A stretch of 64,000 nucleotides of DNA, from NCBI RefSeq assembly GCF_030817015.1, contig NZ_JAUSYS010000001.1, positions 4,650,001 through 4,714,000 on the forward strand. The letters run 5' to 3'. Positions 40,301-48,898 of the stretch are shown here, piece after piece. Under the pieces are notes generated by a model. The model did not search any database. It saw only the letters and a list, made by a program, of their open reading frames with translations, and was not told the origin of the DNA. Position 1 is the first letter of the stretch. The number at the start of each line of letters is the position of its first letter. Origin of the DNA: Arthrobacter sp. V1I7 (GTDB taxonomy: Bacteria > Actinomycetota > Actinomycetes > Actinomycetales > Micrococcaceae). The translations under genes were made by a program, and so were the position numbers.

Positions 40301-40501
40301 GTGGAAATCTTCATGTGGTGGCTGGATCTGGATCTGGCGAGCAAGGAGTGGCTGCGGGAAAACCTGCGCGCCGACGAACTTCCCCTGCCCGTGCTGCAGG
40401 GGATTGCCGAGGCCGGCGGTCCCCGCCCAAATGATGCCTCCGGAGTCCTGACGGCCGCGGACTGGGACTTTATCGAGACCCAGTCCGAATTCGTGGACTG
40501 A
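40301..40501 (+). CDS. Small hypothetical protein
   Basis: The 66-residue acidic protein begins MEIFMWWLDLDLASKEWLREN and ends DWDFIETQSEFVD. It has no domain I recognise. GTG 40301 has AAGGAAGG 8-9 nt upstream; GTG 40292 is an alternative adding three residues. Codon use suits the neighbourhood (GC at third positions). Confidence 0.6.
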   Translation: MEIFMWWLDLDLASKEWLRENLRADELPLPVLQGIAEAGGPRPNDASGVLTAADWDFIETQSEFVD

Positions 40502-40571
40502 CCGCCCAACGGGTCAAATCAGGACCTTAAAACCATTGCGGCCTCCCGGCCGGGGTGGTTGCATGGGGGGC

Positions 40572-41711
40572 ATGGCTACCGCAGAGAGTTATGTCCTGGC
40601 GATCGGCACTAAAAAAGGACTCTGGCTGGCAAGCAGCCCTGACCGCAAGGACTGGTCCCTTTCGGGCCCGCATTTCCTGATGAGCGAGGTCCCCAGCATC
40701 GCCATCGACACACGCGACGGCAGGACCCGGATCCTGGCCGGTGTCAGATCCGAGCACTGGGGCCCCACAGTCTTCCACTCTGATGACCTGGGTGCCACCT
40801 GGAACGAGCCCGAGCAGGGTGCCATCCGCTTTCCGGAGGGTACTGATGCCGCGCTCGAACGCGTCTGGCAGATCCATCCGGATGCCGACTCCCGTCCCGG
40901 AGTGGTCTGGGCCGGCTGCGAACCGATCTCCATCTGGAAGTCCACCGACGGCGGCGAACACTTCGAGCTGAACCGCGGACTCTGGGACCACCCGCACCGC
41001 ACCGACTGGGGAGCCGGGTACGGCGGCGCCGCGGCGCACTCGATCGTCCTCGACCCCACGGGCGAGAAGGTCCATGTCGCCATGAGCACCGGCGGCGTCT
41101 ACCGCTCGCTCGACGGCGGCACGTCCTGGGAGCCCCGCAACAAGGGGATTTCGGCGTACTTCATGCCGGATCCGAACCCGGAATTTGGCCAGTGCGTCCA
41201 CAAGATTGCCGCCGACGCCGCCGTTGAGGGCCGCCTCTATGCCCAGAACCACCACGGCGTGTACCGCAGCGACGATGACGCCGAGCATTGGGAATCGATT
41301 GCGGAAGGGCTGCCGGCGGACTTCGGCTTCGTGATGCTGACCCATCCCCGCCGGGCCGGCACGGCCTGGGTGGTCCCGCTGAAGGCTGACAGCGAAAGGA
41401 TCCCGCCGGAGGGCAGACTTGCGGTCCACCGGACCGATGACGCCGGCGCGAGCTGGAAACGGCTCGACGCCGGACTTCCGGAGGCCGAGTTCAACGCCGT
41501 GCTGCGGGACGCCGCAGGCGTCGATGCGGCGGAGCCGGCCGGCGTATATTTCGGAACCCGCGGCGGCAGCGTCTACGCCAGCGCCGATGAGGGCGAACAC
41601 TTCACCGAGGTGGCCTCGCACCTGCCGGACGTGCTGTGCGTGCGGGCCGCTGCCGTGTCCCGTGGAGGGGTGCCCGGCGCCGTGCCGCCGGACTTCACCC
41701 TGAACGCGTGA
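40572..41711 (+). CDS. Sialidase-like beta-propeller protein with Asp-boxes
   Basis: The 379-residue protein carries six Asp-box-like repeats: SDDLGATWNE, STDGGEHFEL, SLDGGTSWEP, SDDDAEHWES, TDDAGASWKR and SADEGEHFTE. These mark a BNR/sortilin-type beta-propeller. There is no signal peptide, so it is probably cytosolic and unlikely to be a true sialidase. ATG 40572 (MATAESYVLAIGTKKGLWLA) starts the conserved domain. A GG-tailed MoaD/ThiS-like gene follows 7 bp later, a pairing that suggests a joint role, unknown at present. Confidence 0.85.
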   Translation: MATAESYVLAIGTKKGLWLASSPDRKDWSLSGPHFLMSEVPSIAIDTRDGRTRILAGVRSEHWGPTVFHSDDLGATWNEPEQGAIRFPEGTDAALERVWQIHPDADSRPGVVWAGCEPISIWKSTDGGEHFELNRGLWDHPHRTDWGAGYGGAAAHSIVLDPTGEKVHVAMSTGGVYRSLDGGTSWEPRNKGISAYFMPDPNPEFGQCVHKIAADAAVEGRLYAQNHHGVYRSDDDAEHWESIAEGLPADFGFVMLTHPRRAGTAWVVPLKADSERIPPEGRLAVHRTDDAGASWKRLDAGLPEAEFNAVLRDAAGVDAAEPAGVYFGTRGGSVYASADEGEHFTEVASHLPDVLCVRAAAVSRGGVPGAVPPDFTLNA

Positions 41712-41718
41712 GCATCCG

Positions 41719-42006
41719 ATGGCTGAGATCAGCGTCCTGCTCCCCAGTGTGCTCCAGCCGCTCGCCGGCGGGCAGTCCATCCTGACTGCGCCCGCCGACG
41801 GGGCGGTAACGGTAGCGGGGGTGCTGGACACGGTGACCGGGGGCTACCCGGCCCTGTCCAGGCGACTGCGGGATGAAACCGGGAAGGTCCGCCGCTACGT
41901 GAATATCTACGTCAACGGCAACGAGATCCGCCGGCTGCAGGGTCTGGCCACCGAGGTCTCACCCGGCCAGGAACTGCTGATCATCCAGTCCGTCGCGGGA
42001 GGCTAG
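41719..42006 (+). CDS. MoaD/ThiS family sulfur-carrier-like protein
   Basis: The 95-residue beta-grasp protein ends in SVAGG; the terminal Gly-Gly is what MoaD and ThiS use for thiocarboxylate formation. KVRRYVNIYVNGNEIRRLQGLATEVSPGQELLII is the usual second half. No moa or thi genes, E1-like adenylase or JAB protease are visible nearby, so its partner must lie elsewhere. It is probably co-transcribed with the beta-propeller gene. Confidence 0.85.
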   Translation: MAEISVLLPSVLQPLAGGQSILTAPADGAVTVAGVLDTVTGGYPALSRRLRDETGKVRRYVNIYVNGNEIRRLQGLATEVSPGQELLIIQSVAGG

Positions 42007-42011
42007 CGGCC

Positions 42012-42248
42012 TCAAGCGACCCGCCAGAGGCTGCACTCGTCCGTGTTGATGGCCTTACGGGTGCCTGACACGCGGTCAAGAATCCAGACGACGCCGATTC
42101 CCGGCGCAGTTTCCTGGACGCGGCCGCGGCGGATCACCACGTCGTCGTAGCTCGGGCCGACCCTCAGGCGGGCTTCGATCTCGTCGCCGCGATGCAGCTG
42201 ATCCACGGCACGGATACGGGTCACATGGGCGTTGGCTTCCTTCATCAT
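42012..42248 (-). CDS. Small hypothetical protein
   Basis: The 78-residue protein (MMKEANAHVTRIRAVDQLHRGDEIEARLRV... CSLWRVA) is mostly beta-strand in character and probably a single small beta-barrel. GGGAGG lies 8 nt before ATG 42248 on the minus strand. I do not recognise the family. It converges on the MoaD-like gene with 5 bp between stops. Confidence 0.6.
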   Translation of the reverse strand: MMKEANAHVTRIRAVDQLHRGDEIEARLRVGPSYDDVVIRRGRVQETAPGIGVVWILDRVSGTRKAINTDECSLWRVA

Positions 42249-42378
42249 GGCGGGGCCTCCCGGACTGGAGCTGGTGCCTGCTATTGCCGACACCTCCAGT
42301 GTCCTGCGCCAGTGTTGCCGCTGCATTTCGACCCGGTAAGCGGTGGGTAAGGATTAGGCGGCCGGTCCGTTACCACCC

Positions 42379-44073
42379 TCACGGGATATGGCGGTCCTCC
42401 GGCCGCCGGATTCGGAACCAGCGGTAGCCGTAGCGGTCCAGCTGCAGTTCAAAGCCGCCGTCGTCCGCGAGCGGGACATCCTGTCCGTCCAGCAGGTCGC
42501 GCAGCACGGCGCCGGCGAAGCCCGGCTCCGGGCCCGCCGTCGACGTGGCGTTTGCGGTCACCGACACCGGCCCCGCCCTGAAGTTGTGGGCCAGGATGAG
42601 GGTTGATCCGGCCCAGCTGCAGCGGTGCAGCAGGACCTCCGCGGCCCGATGCGTGATCAGCTCGAACTCGCCCCAGCCCAGCTCGGGACTTTCCCGGTAG
42701 CGTTGGATGAGCGTGGCGATGAAGTTCCAGAGCGACTCCGGGTCCCGCTTCGCGGCGGCGGCGTTGATGTTCTTCGGCCCGAAGCAGCCTTCCACTATGG
42801 GAGCCACCAGGTCCTTTGCCGGGGCGGTGGAGAAGCCGCCGTTCTCGGCGTCGTCCCACTGCATCGGGGAGCGGACGGCGGAACGGCCCTTGGCCCGCAG
42901 GTCCTCGCCCATCCCGATCTCCTCGCCGTAGAACAGCACCGGTGTGCCCGGCAGCGAGAACATCAGCGAATAGACCATCCGGATCCGCGCGGGGTCCCCC
43001 TTGAGCATGGTGGGCAGCCGGCGCCGCAGGCCGCGGCCGTACATCTGCATGTCCTCGTCCGGTCCGAAGGCGGCAAAGACCTCCTGGCGCTCGGCGTCGC
43101 TGAGCTTGTCCAACGTCAGTTCGTCATGGTTCCGGACGAACATCGCCCACTGGTTGTCCGCATGGATCTTCGGGCGGCTGCCGAGGCTCTTCGCCAGCGG
43201 CCGGGCGTCCTCCCGCGCCAGCGAGAGGTACATGGCCTGCATGGAGAGGAAGTCGAACTGCATGTTCAGCTCGTTTCCCTCGGACCCGCCGAAGTACTTC
43301 AGCTGCTCCTTGTAGGGCAGATTGACCTCGCCAAGCAGGACGGCGCTGCCGCTGCGGCGGTTCAGGAAGCTGCGCAGGGCGCCCAGGTACTCGTGCGGGT
43401 CGGTCCTGGCCGCTTCGTCTTCGGGCTCGCCGCGCAGTTCCAGGAAGAACGGGACGGCGTCGAGGCGGAACCCGTCCAGGCCGAGCTGCAGCCAGAATCC
43501 CATGGACTTGGCGATCTCGTCCCGGACCTTGGGGTTCGCCACGTTCAGGTCCGGCTGGTGCTTGGCGAACATGTGCAGGTACCACTCGCCGGTGGCCTTG
43601 TCCTGGGTCCAGATGGAAGTCTCCTCGCCGGGGAACACCACCTGGTCGGAGGTGTCCGGGGGAGTGTCCTTCCGCCAGACGTAGTAGTCCCGGTACGGGT
43701 TGTCCACGGACTTCCGGGACTGGACAAACCAGGGGTGCTTGTCGGAAGTGTGGTTGATGACAAAATCCGCGATCACCCGCAGGCCGCGGTCCTTGGCGGT
43801 CCGGATGAACTCCACCACGTCGCCGAGGGTGCCGAGCCGGTGATCGACGCCATACATGTCGGTGATGTCGTAGCCGTCGTCCCGGTCCGGAGAGGGGTAG
43901 AACGGCATGAGCCAGATGCAGGTCACGCCCAGCGCGGCCAGGTAGTCCACGCGCTGGATCAGGCCGCCGAAGTCCCCGGTGCCGTCGCCGTCGTCGTCGA
44001 AGAAGGTTTCCGGGTCCACGCAGTAGATCACCGCATTCTTCCACCACAGGTCGGAGGTCTTGGCAATTCTCAC
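42379..44073 (-). CDS. GH13 alpha-amylase family enzyme, trehalose-synthase-like
   Basis: The 564-residue protein has the GH13 barrel: WLMPFYPSPDRDDGYDITDMYGVD, VIADFVINHTS, GFRLDAVPFF (nucleophile Asp), VLLGEVNLP (acid Glu) and FVRNHDELTL (third Asp), with a C-terminal beta domain. The layout is that of trehalose synthases (maltose to trehalose) and related glucosyl-transfer enzymes, but it lacks the long kinase extension. Start GTG 44073 overlaps the upstream gene's stop (GTGA) and has GGGAGG upstream. Coupling to an LLM flavin oxidoreductase is notable. Confidence 0.87.
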   Translation of the reverse strand: MRIAKTSDLWWKNAVIYCVDPETFFDDDGDGTGDFGGLIQRVDYLAALGVTCIWLMPFYPSPDRDDGYDITDMYGVDHRLGTLGDVVEFIRTAKDRGLRVIADFVINHTSDKHPWFVQSRKSVDNPYRDYYVWRKDTPPDTSDQVVFPGEETSIWTQDKATGEWYLHMFAKHQPDLNVANPKVRDEIAKSMGFWLQLGLDGFRLDAVPFFLELRGEPEDEAARTDPHEYLGALRSFLNRRSGSAVLLGEVNLPYKEQLKYFGGSEGNELNMQFDFLSMQAMYLSLAREDARPLAKSLGSRPKIHADNQWAMFVRNHDELTLDKLSDAERQEVFAAFGPDEDMQMYGRGLRRRLPTMLKGDPARIRMVYSLMFSLPGTPVLFYGEEIGMGEDLRAKGRSAVRSPMQWDDAENGGFSTAPAKDLVAPIVEGCFGPKNINAAAAKRDPESLWNFIATLIQRYRESPELGWGEFELITHRAAEVLLHRCSWAGSTLILAHNFRAGPVSVTANATSTAGPEPGFAGAVLRDLLDGQDVPLADDGGFELQLDRYGYRWFRIRRPEDRHIP

Positions 44074-45065
44074 AGCAGTACCTCCCGGACCCGGACCGGG
44101 CTGCCGGTTCCGCGCAGCTGCGGGAGCACGTGCTCGGCAAAGGCGTCGATAAACGGTTCCTGCTCCTGGCCGACGAAATGAAGGTAGAGCTCCTCGAAGC
44201 CGAGCTCGAGGTAGCCGGCGAGCCACTCGGCGTGCTGCCCGGTGTCGGCGGAGATGTTGACGGCGGTCCGCACCTGCTTCTCGCCCACCTCGGCGCTGAC
44301 GTTGTCGAAGTGGGCCGCGGTGGGGAGGTCCCACGGAATCGGTGGGGCAAAGACGTTGCTGCGCCATTGGTCGAGGGCGATCGCGACGGCGTCCTCCTCC
44401 ACGGGCGCCCAGGAAAGGTGGACCTGCAGGGCGGCTTTGCCCCGGCCGCCGGCATCGCGGTAGGCGGCGAGCATGTCCTTGAGCTTCGCGGGTGGCTGGT
44501 TCACCGTGACCAGCCCGTCCGCCCAGGCGGCCGAGCGCTGGGCGGTCTCCACGCTGACGGCCGGCGCGATCAGGGGCGGCTTGATTTCCGGAATGTCCCA
44601 GAGCCGGGCCTGCTGGACTTTGAGCAGGCCGCTGCGGGTGACCTCCCGACCGTCGTGCAGTTCGCGGATGATCTGCACGGCCTCCTCCAGGCGCCGCTGC
44701 CGGGTTTCCTTGTCCGGCCAGATCTCGCCGGTGACGTGCTCGTTCAGGTACTCACCGCTGCCGGTCGCCATCCAGAAGCGGCCCGGGAACATGTCCGCGA
44801 GTGTGGCCGCGGCGTGGGCGATGATCGCCGGGTGGTACCGCTGGCCCGGGGCCGTCACGACGCCGAAGCGCAGCCTGGTGGTGGCCAGGGCGGCTCCGAG
44901 CCAGGACCAGGCGAAGCCGGAGTGGCCCTGCCGGGCGGACCAGGGCTCGATGTGGTCCGAGCACATCGCGGCGTCGAAGCCCGCCTGCTCCGCCAGCTGG
45001 ACGTCCTTGAGGAGCTGGCCGGGACTGATTTGCTCGTGCGATGCGTGGAAGCCGAGGGTCGCCAT
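44070..45065 (-). CDS. LLM-class flavin-dependent oxidoreductase
   Basis: The 331-residue luciferase-like TIM barrel begins MATLGFHASHEQISPGQLLKDVQLAEQAGFDAAMCSDHIEPWS, very close to the group of flavin enzymes related to F420-dependent glucose-6-phosphate dehydrogenase (the TIGR03885 type, thought to use FMN). The GTG of the GH13 gene overlaps its stop, so the two enzymes are made together and may act on the same sugar. TAGACA lies 6 nt before the ATG. Cofactor and substrate are inferred only by family. Confidence 0.85.
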   Translation of the reverse strand: MATLGFHASHEQISPGQLLKDVQLAEQAGFDAAMCSDHIEPWSARQGHSGFAWSWLGAALATTRLRFGVVTAPGQRYHPAIIAHAAATLADMFPGRFWMATGSGEYLNEHVTGEIWPDKETRQRRLEEAVQIIRELHDGREVTRSGLLKVQQARLWDIPEIKPPLIAPAVSVETAQRSAAWADGLVTVNQPPAKLKDMLAAYRDAGGRGKAALQVHLSWAPVEEDAVAIALDQWRSNVFAPPIPWDLPTAAHFDNVSAEVGEKQVRTAVNISADTGQHAEWLAGYLELGFEELYLHFVGQEQEPFIDAFAEHVLPQLRGTGSPVRVREVLL

Positions 45066-45156
45066 CGTTAATGTCTACCGTCGCGGCGGGCAGGTGTCGA
45101 GGAATACCTGCCGGCGGGGCTGGCGGCAGGCGGGACGCCGGGCAAGAATGGGCCCT

Positions 45157-46260
45157 ATGCGACTGCCCCTGATGCCTCCGATCGCGCCGATGCTGGCCAA
45201 AGCCGTAGGTTCCCTCCCGGGGACCTCCGGAAATGCCGGGGACCCCGGGCCGGGATGGAGCTATGAGCCCAAATGGGACGGCTTCCGGTCCATCATCTTC
45301 CGTGACGGCGAGGAGGTGGAGATCGGCAGCCGCAACGGCAAGCCGCTGACCCGGTACTTCCCCGAGTTGGTCGAGGCGCTGAAGGCGAACCTGCCGCCGC
45401 GCTGCGTGGTCGACGGCGAGATCATCCTCGTGGGCGCTTCCGGGGACAGGCTCGACTTCGACGCGCTCCAGCAACGCATCCATCCGGCCGCGAGCAGGGT
45501 CCGGCTGCTGGCCGAGGAGATCCCGGCGAGCTTTGTCGCGTTTGATCTGCTCGCGCTCGACGACGACGACCTCACCGGACGCCCCCTGACGGATCGGCGC
45601 GCTGCCCTGGAGCGGGCCCTCGCCGGCAGTTCCGCGCCTATCCATCTGACGGCCGCGACCGATGACCGGGAGACCGCCGGCCAGTGGTTCACCCGGTTCG
45701 AAGGGGCCGGGCTGGACGGGATCGTGGCCAAAGCCCTGGACGGTACGTACCAGCCGGACAAACGCGTGATGTTCAAGATCAAGCACGAGCGCACCGCGGA
45801 TTGCGTCCTCGCCGGCTACCGGGTGCACACCTCCGGCCCGGACCGGGTCGGTTCCCTTCTGCTGGGCCTGTACGACGACGACGGCGTCCTCGCCAACGTC
45901 GGAGTGGTCGGTGCCTTTCCGATGCAGCGCCGCAAGGAACTCTTCGAGGAGCTCCAGCCGCTTGTGACCGACGCCGCGGACCACCCGTGGGCGCCGATCA
46001 GGCAGGCGGACGGTACCCGGACCCCGCGCAACGCCGAGGGCAGCCGGTGGAGCGGGGGCAAGGACCTGTCCTTCACGCCGCTCCGTCCGGAACGCGTCGT
46101 CGAAGTGAAGTACGACCACATGGAAGGCGCGCGGTTCCGCCACACCGCGCAGTTCGTCCGCTGGCGCGAGGACCGGGACCCGAGCTCGTGCACCTACGAA
46201 CAGCTCGAGGAGCCCGTCTCCTATGACCTGTCCGAAGTGCTGGAAACCGGCAGCGGGTAA
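45157..46260 (+). CDS. ligC: ATP-dependent DNA ligase, LigC type
   Basis: The 367-residue enzyme has the nucleotidyltransferase core with adenylated lysine in YEPKWDGFRS (motif I), RCVVDGEIIL (motif III), FVAFDLLALDDDDL (motif IIIa), DGIVAKALDGTYQP (motif IV) and FKIKHERTADCVL (motif V), plus an OB-fold. It lacks the polymerase and nuclease domains of LigD. Such ligases act in repair of nicks or gaps. ATG 45157 is 7 nt after AAGAAT; the longer ORF is not supported. No Ku gene is adjacent. Confidence 0.9.
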   Translation: MRLPLMPPIAPMLAKAVGSLPGTSGNAGDPGPGWSYEPKWDGFRSIIFRDGEEVEIGSRNGKPLTRYFPELVEALKANLPPRCVVDGEIILVGASGDRLDFDALQQRIHPAASRVRLLAEEIPASFVAFDLLALDDDDLTGRPLTDRRAALERALAGSSAPIHLTAATDDRETAGQWFTRFEGAGLDGIVAKALDGTYQPDKRVMFKIKHERTADCVLAGYRVHTSGPDRVGSLLLGLYDDDGVLANVGVVGAFPMQRRKELFEELQPLVTDAADHPWAPIRQADGTRTPRNAEGSRWSGGKDLSFTPLRPERVVEVKYDHMEGARFRHTAQFVRWREDRDPSSCTYEQLEEPVSYDLSEVLETGSG

Positions 46261-46302
46261 CGGGCGGTCCAATGCCGACGGCGGCCCGACCCGGGAAAAC
46301 GA

Positions 46303-46342
46303 CGACGGCGGCCCGCCCCCGGGAAGGGGTGGACCGCCGTCG
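46303..46342. terminator. Bidirectional hairpin between ligC and the MHS transporter
   Basis: CGACGGCGG (46303-46311) pairs with CCGCCGTCG (46334-46342) in the 99-bp gap between convergent genes. A second upstream GACGGCGGCCCG copy (46277-46288) can pair with the same arm, giving alternative folds. Confidence 0.6.
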
Positions 46343-46359
46343 GGCCGGTCGGTGAAGCC

Positions 46360-47679
46360 TTAGCGCAGGCCGAGCTCCTTGGTGGGAACTTTGAACGTTT
46401 CCTTGGCGGTCAGGGCCGAGACGGCCGAGATGGCGCAGATGATGGCGGTGAAGATGCTGATCTGGACCCAGCCGCCGGGCTTGATGCCGCCCATGGCCGC
46501 GACGATCGCCGGGGCGAAGCCTGCCATCAGGAAGCCGAGCTGGGTGCCGATCGCCAGGCCGGAGAAGCGGACCTTGGTGCTGAACATTTCGGCGTAGAAG
46601 GAAGGCCAGACGGCGTTGGAGGCCGCGTAGCCGAAGGAGAAGAAGCCGATCGCGGCGAGGAACATCAGCGGGACGCTGCCGGATTCGAGGCTCAGCAGGA
46701 AGACCGGTGTCAGGATGGCACTGGCCAGCACGCCGTAGATGAAGACCGGCTTGCGACCGATCCGGTCGGCGAGCATGCCGAAGAGCGGCTGGGTGCCGAG
46801 GGCCACCAGGTTGGCGCCGACGACGAGCCAGAGGGTGGTGGTGCCGTCCACGCCGGCGACGTTCTTGGCGTAGCTGATGGCCAGGGTGCCGAACACCGTG
46901 GAGACGGCGGCGATGAAGGCGCAGGCGACGACGCGGAGGACATCGCGCCAGTGGTGCTTGAGCAGATCGGCGACGGGGAGCTTGGAGATCTGGGCATTCT
47001 TCTGGGCTTCCTCGAACGCCGGCGGCTCGTGCAGGGTGCGGCGGATGAAGAACGCAACAAGCACGACGACGGCGCTGAGCCAGAACGGGATGCGCCAGCC
47101 GATGCCGTACTTGATCTCGTCCGGCAGGGCCAGAACCGGGATGAAGACCAGGGCCGCCAGGATCTGGCCGCCTTGGGTGCCGGTGAGCGTCCAGGAGGTG
47201 AAGAAGGAGCGGCGGTTGTCCGGGGCATGCTCCAGGGTCATGGAGGAGGCACCCGCCTGCTCGCCGGCGGCGGAGAGGCCCTGGCAGAGACGCGCCAGCA
47301 CGAGCAGGGCCGGTGCCCACCAGCCGATGGTGTTGAAGTCGGGCAGGCAGCCGATCAGGAAGGTGGAGGCGCCCATCAGCAGCAGCGTGAACATGAGGAC
47401 CTTGCGTCGTCCCACCCGGTCGCCGAAGTGGCCCAGGATGACGGCGCCGACCGGCCGGGCGACGTAGGCGAAGCCGAAGGTCGCGAACGACATGATCGCC
47501 GCGTTGGTGCCGGCGTCGGGGAAGAAGACCGTGGGGAAGATCAGCGCGGCGGCGGAGCCGAAGATAAAGAAGTCGTAGTACTCGACGGCGCTGCCCAGGA
47601 AGCTGGCGAGGGCTGCCTTTTTCGGGGTCCCAGCCGGTGCATCAGTGCCCGGCGTCGTGGACGGGAGTGTCTGGCTCAT
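46360..47679 (-). CDS. MFS transporter, MHS type, probable shikimate/aromatic-acid importer
   Basis: The 439-residue protein has 12 helices and the MHS signature ASFLGSAVEYYDFFIFGSAAALIFPTVFF, followed by GHFGDRVGRRKVLMF and RLCQGLSAAGEQAGASSMTLEH. Related proteins import shikimate, protocatechuate or similar acids. It is divergent from an IclR regulator and from the shikimate-to-protocatechuate operon, which points to shikimate, quinate or dehydroshikimate uptake. AAAGGAA precedes the ATG. Confidence 0.87.
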   Translation of the reverse strand: MSQTLPSTTPGTDAPAGTPKKAALASFLGSAVEYYDFFIFGSAAALIFPTVFFPDAGTNAAIMSFATFGFAYVARPVGAVILGHFGDRVGRRKVLMFTLLLMGASTFLIGCLPDFNTIGWWAPALLVLARLCQGLSAAGEQAGASSMTLEHAPDNRRSFFTSWTLTGTQGGQILAALVFIPVLALPDEIKYGIGWRIPFWLSAVVVLVAFFIRRTLHEPPAFEEAQKNAQISKLPVADLLKHHWRDVLRVVACAFIAAVSTVFGTLAISYAKNVAGVDGTTTLWLVVGANLVALGTQPLFGMLADRIGRKPVFIYGVLASAILTPVFLLSLESGSVPLMFLAAIGFFSFGYAASNAVWPSFYAEMFSTKVRFSGLAIGTQLGFLMAGFAPAIVAAMGGIKPGGWVQISIFTAIICAISAVSALTAKETFKVPTKELGLR

Positions 47680-47826
47680 GGTGTTCCTTTGTGTGACGAC
47701 AGTGTCGCGGATGGATCAGGAAGGCCTCAGTCGCCGATGGCTTTAAGTGTGCGGCAACCGGAAGTTCGTGGAAAGACCCGGACTAGTAGCCACATGGTGG
47801 GAGCTACTTGTGCGATGTAGCAATCA

Positions 47827-47896
47827 TGACTGTGAGCACAGTCACCTGTCAACAAAAATAATCACCATCTAGAAACAGCTCTCACGATGTGAGAGC
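47827..47896. promoter_or_regulatory. Divergent control region with two perfect palindromes and a CRP-like site
   Basis: TGACTGTG-AG-CACAGTCA (47827-47844) and GCTCTCAC-GAT-GTGAGAGC (47878-47896) are perfect palindromes with 8-bp arms. The first overlaps TGTGA-GCACAG-TCACC (47831-47846), nine of ten matches to the CRP consensus. The second ends 8 bp before the IclR start and covers its likely -10 GAGCAT, so it is probably an autoregulatory IclR operator. A further GCTAC-N9-GTAGC lies upstream near 47800-47820. Confidence 0.65.
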
Positions 47897-47904
47897 ATAG
47901 GACC

Positions 47905-48747
47905 ATGAGTGTGAACCAAGACACAGAAGTGGCCGATCCCTCCACCGCCCCGCAGGCCCCCGCCGGCAAAGCCGCCAAGACGCCCCGGGATGACTCCCGG
48001 ACGGACATGGTCGGCAAGGCGCTGGGCCTGCTGGTCCTGCTCGGTGACGAGCCGCGCGGCGCCAGTGCCGCCGAGCTCTCCCGCCGGGCGGAGCTGCCCT
48101 TCAGCACCACCTACCGGCTGCTGGGATCCCTGACCCGCGACGGTTTTGTTGACTACGAGCCGGACGGCCGCCGCTACCACCTCGGCCTGCGCGTCTTCCA
48201 GCTCGGCCAGCGGGTGTCCAACCACCACGGCTTCGCCGGCACGGCCCTGCCCATACTGCGGCGCGTCACGGAGGAGTCGGGGGAGGCCACCATTCTGTCG
48301 GTGCGCGACGGGATGCACCACCTCACCGTCAACAAGGTCGACGGTCCCCAAACCTTTCGCGTCACGAGCGATCCGGGCCACCTCGGAGCCCTGCACACCA
48401 CCTCGGTTGGAAAGGCTCTCGTGGCCTTTGCCGATGACGCCACCCGCGCCGAGCTCGTGGAGGGCCTGGAGCTGGAGCCGCTGACGGAGTTCTCGATCAC
48501 GGACCGCGAGGCCTTCCGGGCCGAGATCGACCTCGTCCGGCGCCGCGGCTACGCCACCATGGACGAGGAAAACGAGCTCGGCATGCGTGCCGTCGCGGTC
48601 CCGGTCTTCAACTTGCAGGGCCAGGCCTTCGCCTCGCTGGCCACGGCGGTCCCCGTGTTCCGGATGAGCCTGGAAGCCCTCGTGGCCCTGGTGCCGCTGC
48701 TGCAATCCGCTGCGGCGGAGCTGTCCGCGCGGCTTCCCCAGCAGTGA
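47905..48747 (+). CDS. IclR-family regulator of the shikimate/protocatechuate operon
   Basis: The 280-residue protein has an N-terminal helix-turn-helix (about residues 38-90, GKALGLLVLLGDEPRGASAAELSRRAELPFSTTYRLLGSLTRDGF) and the IclR ligand domain (about 105-275). An acidic/Ala/Pro-rich N-terminal extension of about 35 residues is unusual. It lies between the importer and the catabolic operon and probably responds to shikimate, quinate or protocatechuate. A GAGCAT hexamer 6 nt before the ATG hints at a leaderless mRNA. Confidence 0.88.
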   Translation: MSVNQDTEVADPSTAPQAPAGKAAKTPRDDSRTDMVGKALGLLVLLGDEPRGASAAELSRRAELPFSTTYRLLGSLTRDGFVDYEPDGRRYHLGLRVFQLGQRVSNHHGFAGTALPILRRVTEESGEATILSVRDGMHHLTVNKVDGPQTFRVTSDPGHLGALHTTSVGKALVAFADDATRAELVEGLELEPLTEFSITDREAFRAEIDLVRRRGYATMDEENELGMRAVAVPVFNLQGQAFASLATAVPVFRMSLEALVALVPLLQSAAAELSARLPQQ

Positions 48748-48771
48748 GACCGGACGGAAGCCTGCGTGAGA

Positions 48772-48788
48772 TGTTCGCTAGTAGAACA
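48772..48788 (+). promoter_or_regulatory. Operator-like repeat upstream of the shikimate/pca operon
   Basis: TGTTC-GCTAGTA-GAACA is a perfect inverted repeat 110 bp before the first gene; GTGAACAAC follows at 48800-48808 as a possible third half-site. Three-half-site arrangements are known for IclR-type PcaU/PobR activators. The regulator binding here is unknown. Confidence 0.55.
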
Positions 48789-48898
48789 AAGGTGCGTGAT
48801 GTGAACAACTGCGGTACTGTAATCCCTATCACCCGACCAGCCGGATACGCCCCGGGCGCCTCCGCCGGCCGAGTGTCGTTGTCAAAGGAGCTATACGG

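Noticed and set aside
41719..42006. Part of a molybdopterin or thiamine operon
   Set aside because: The protein is MoaD/ThiS-like, but no moa or thi gene lies within reach.
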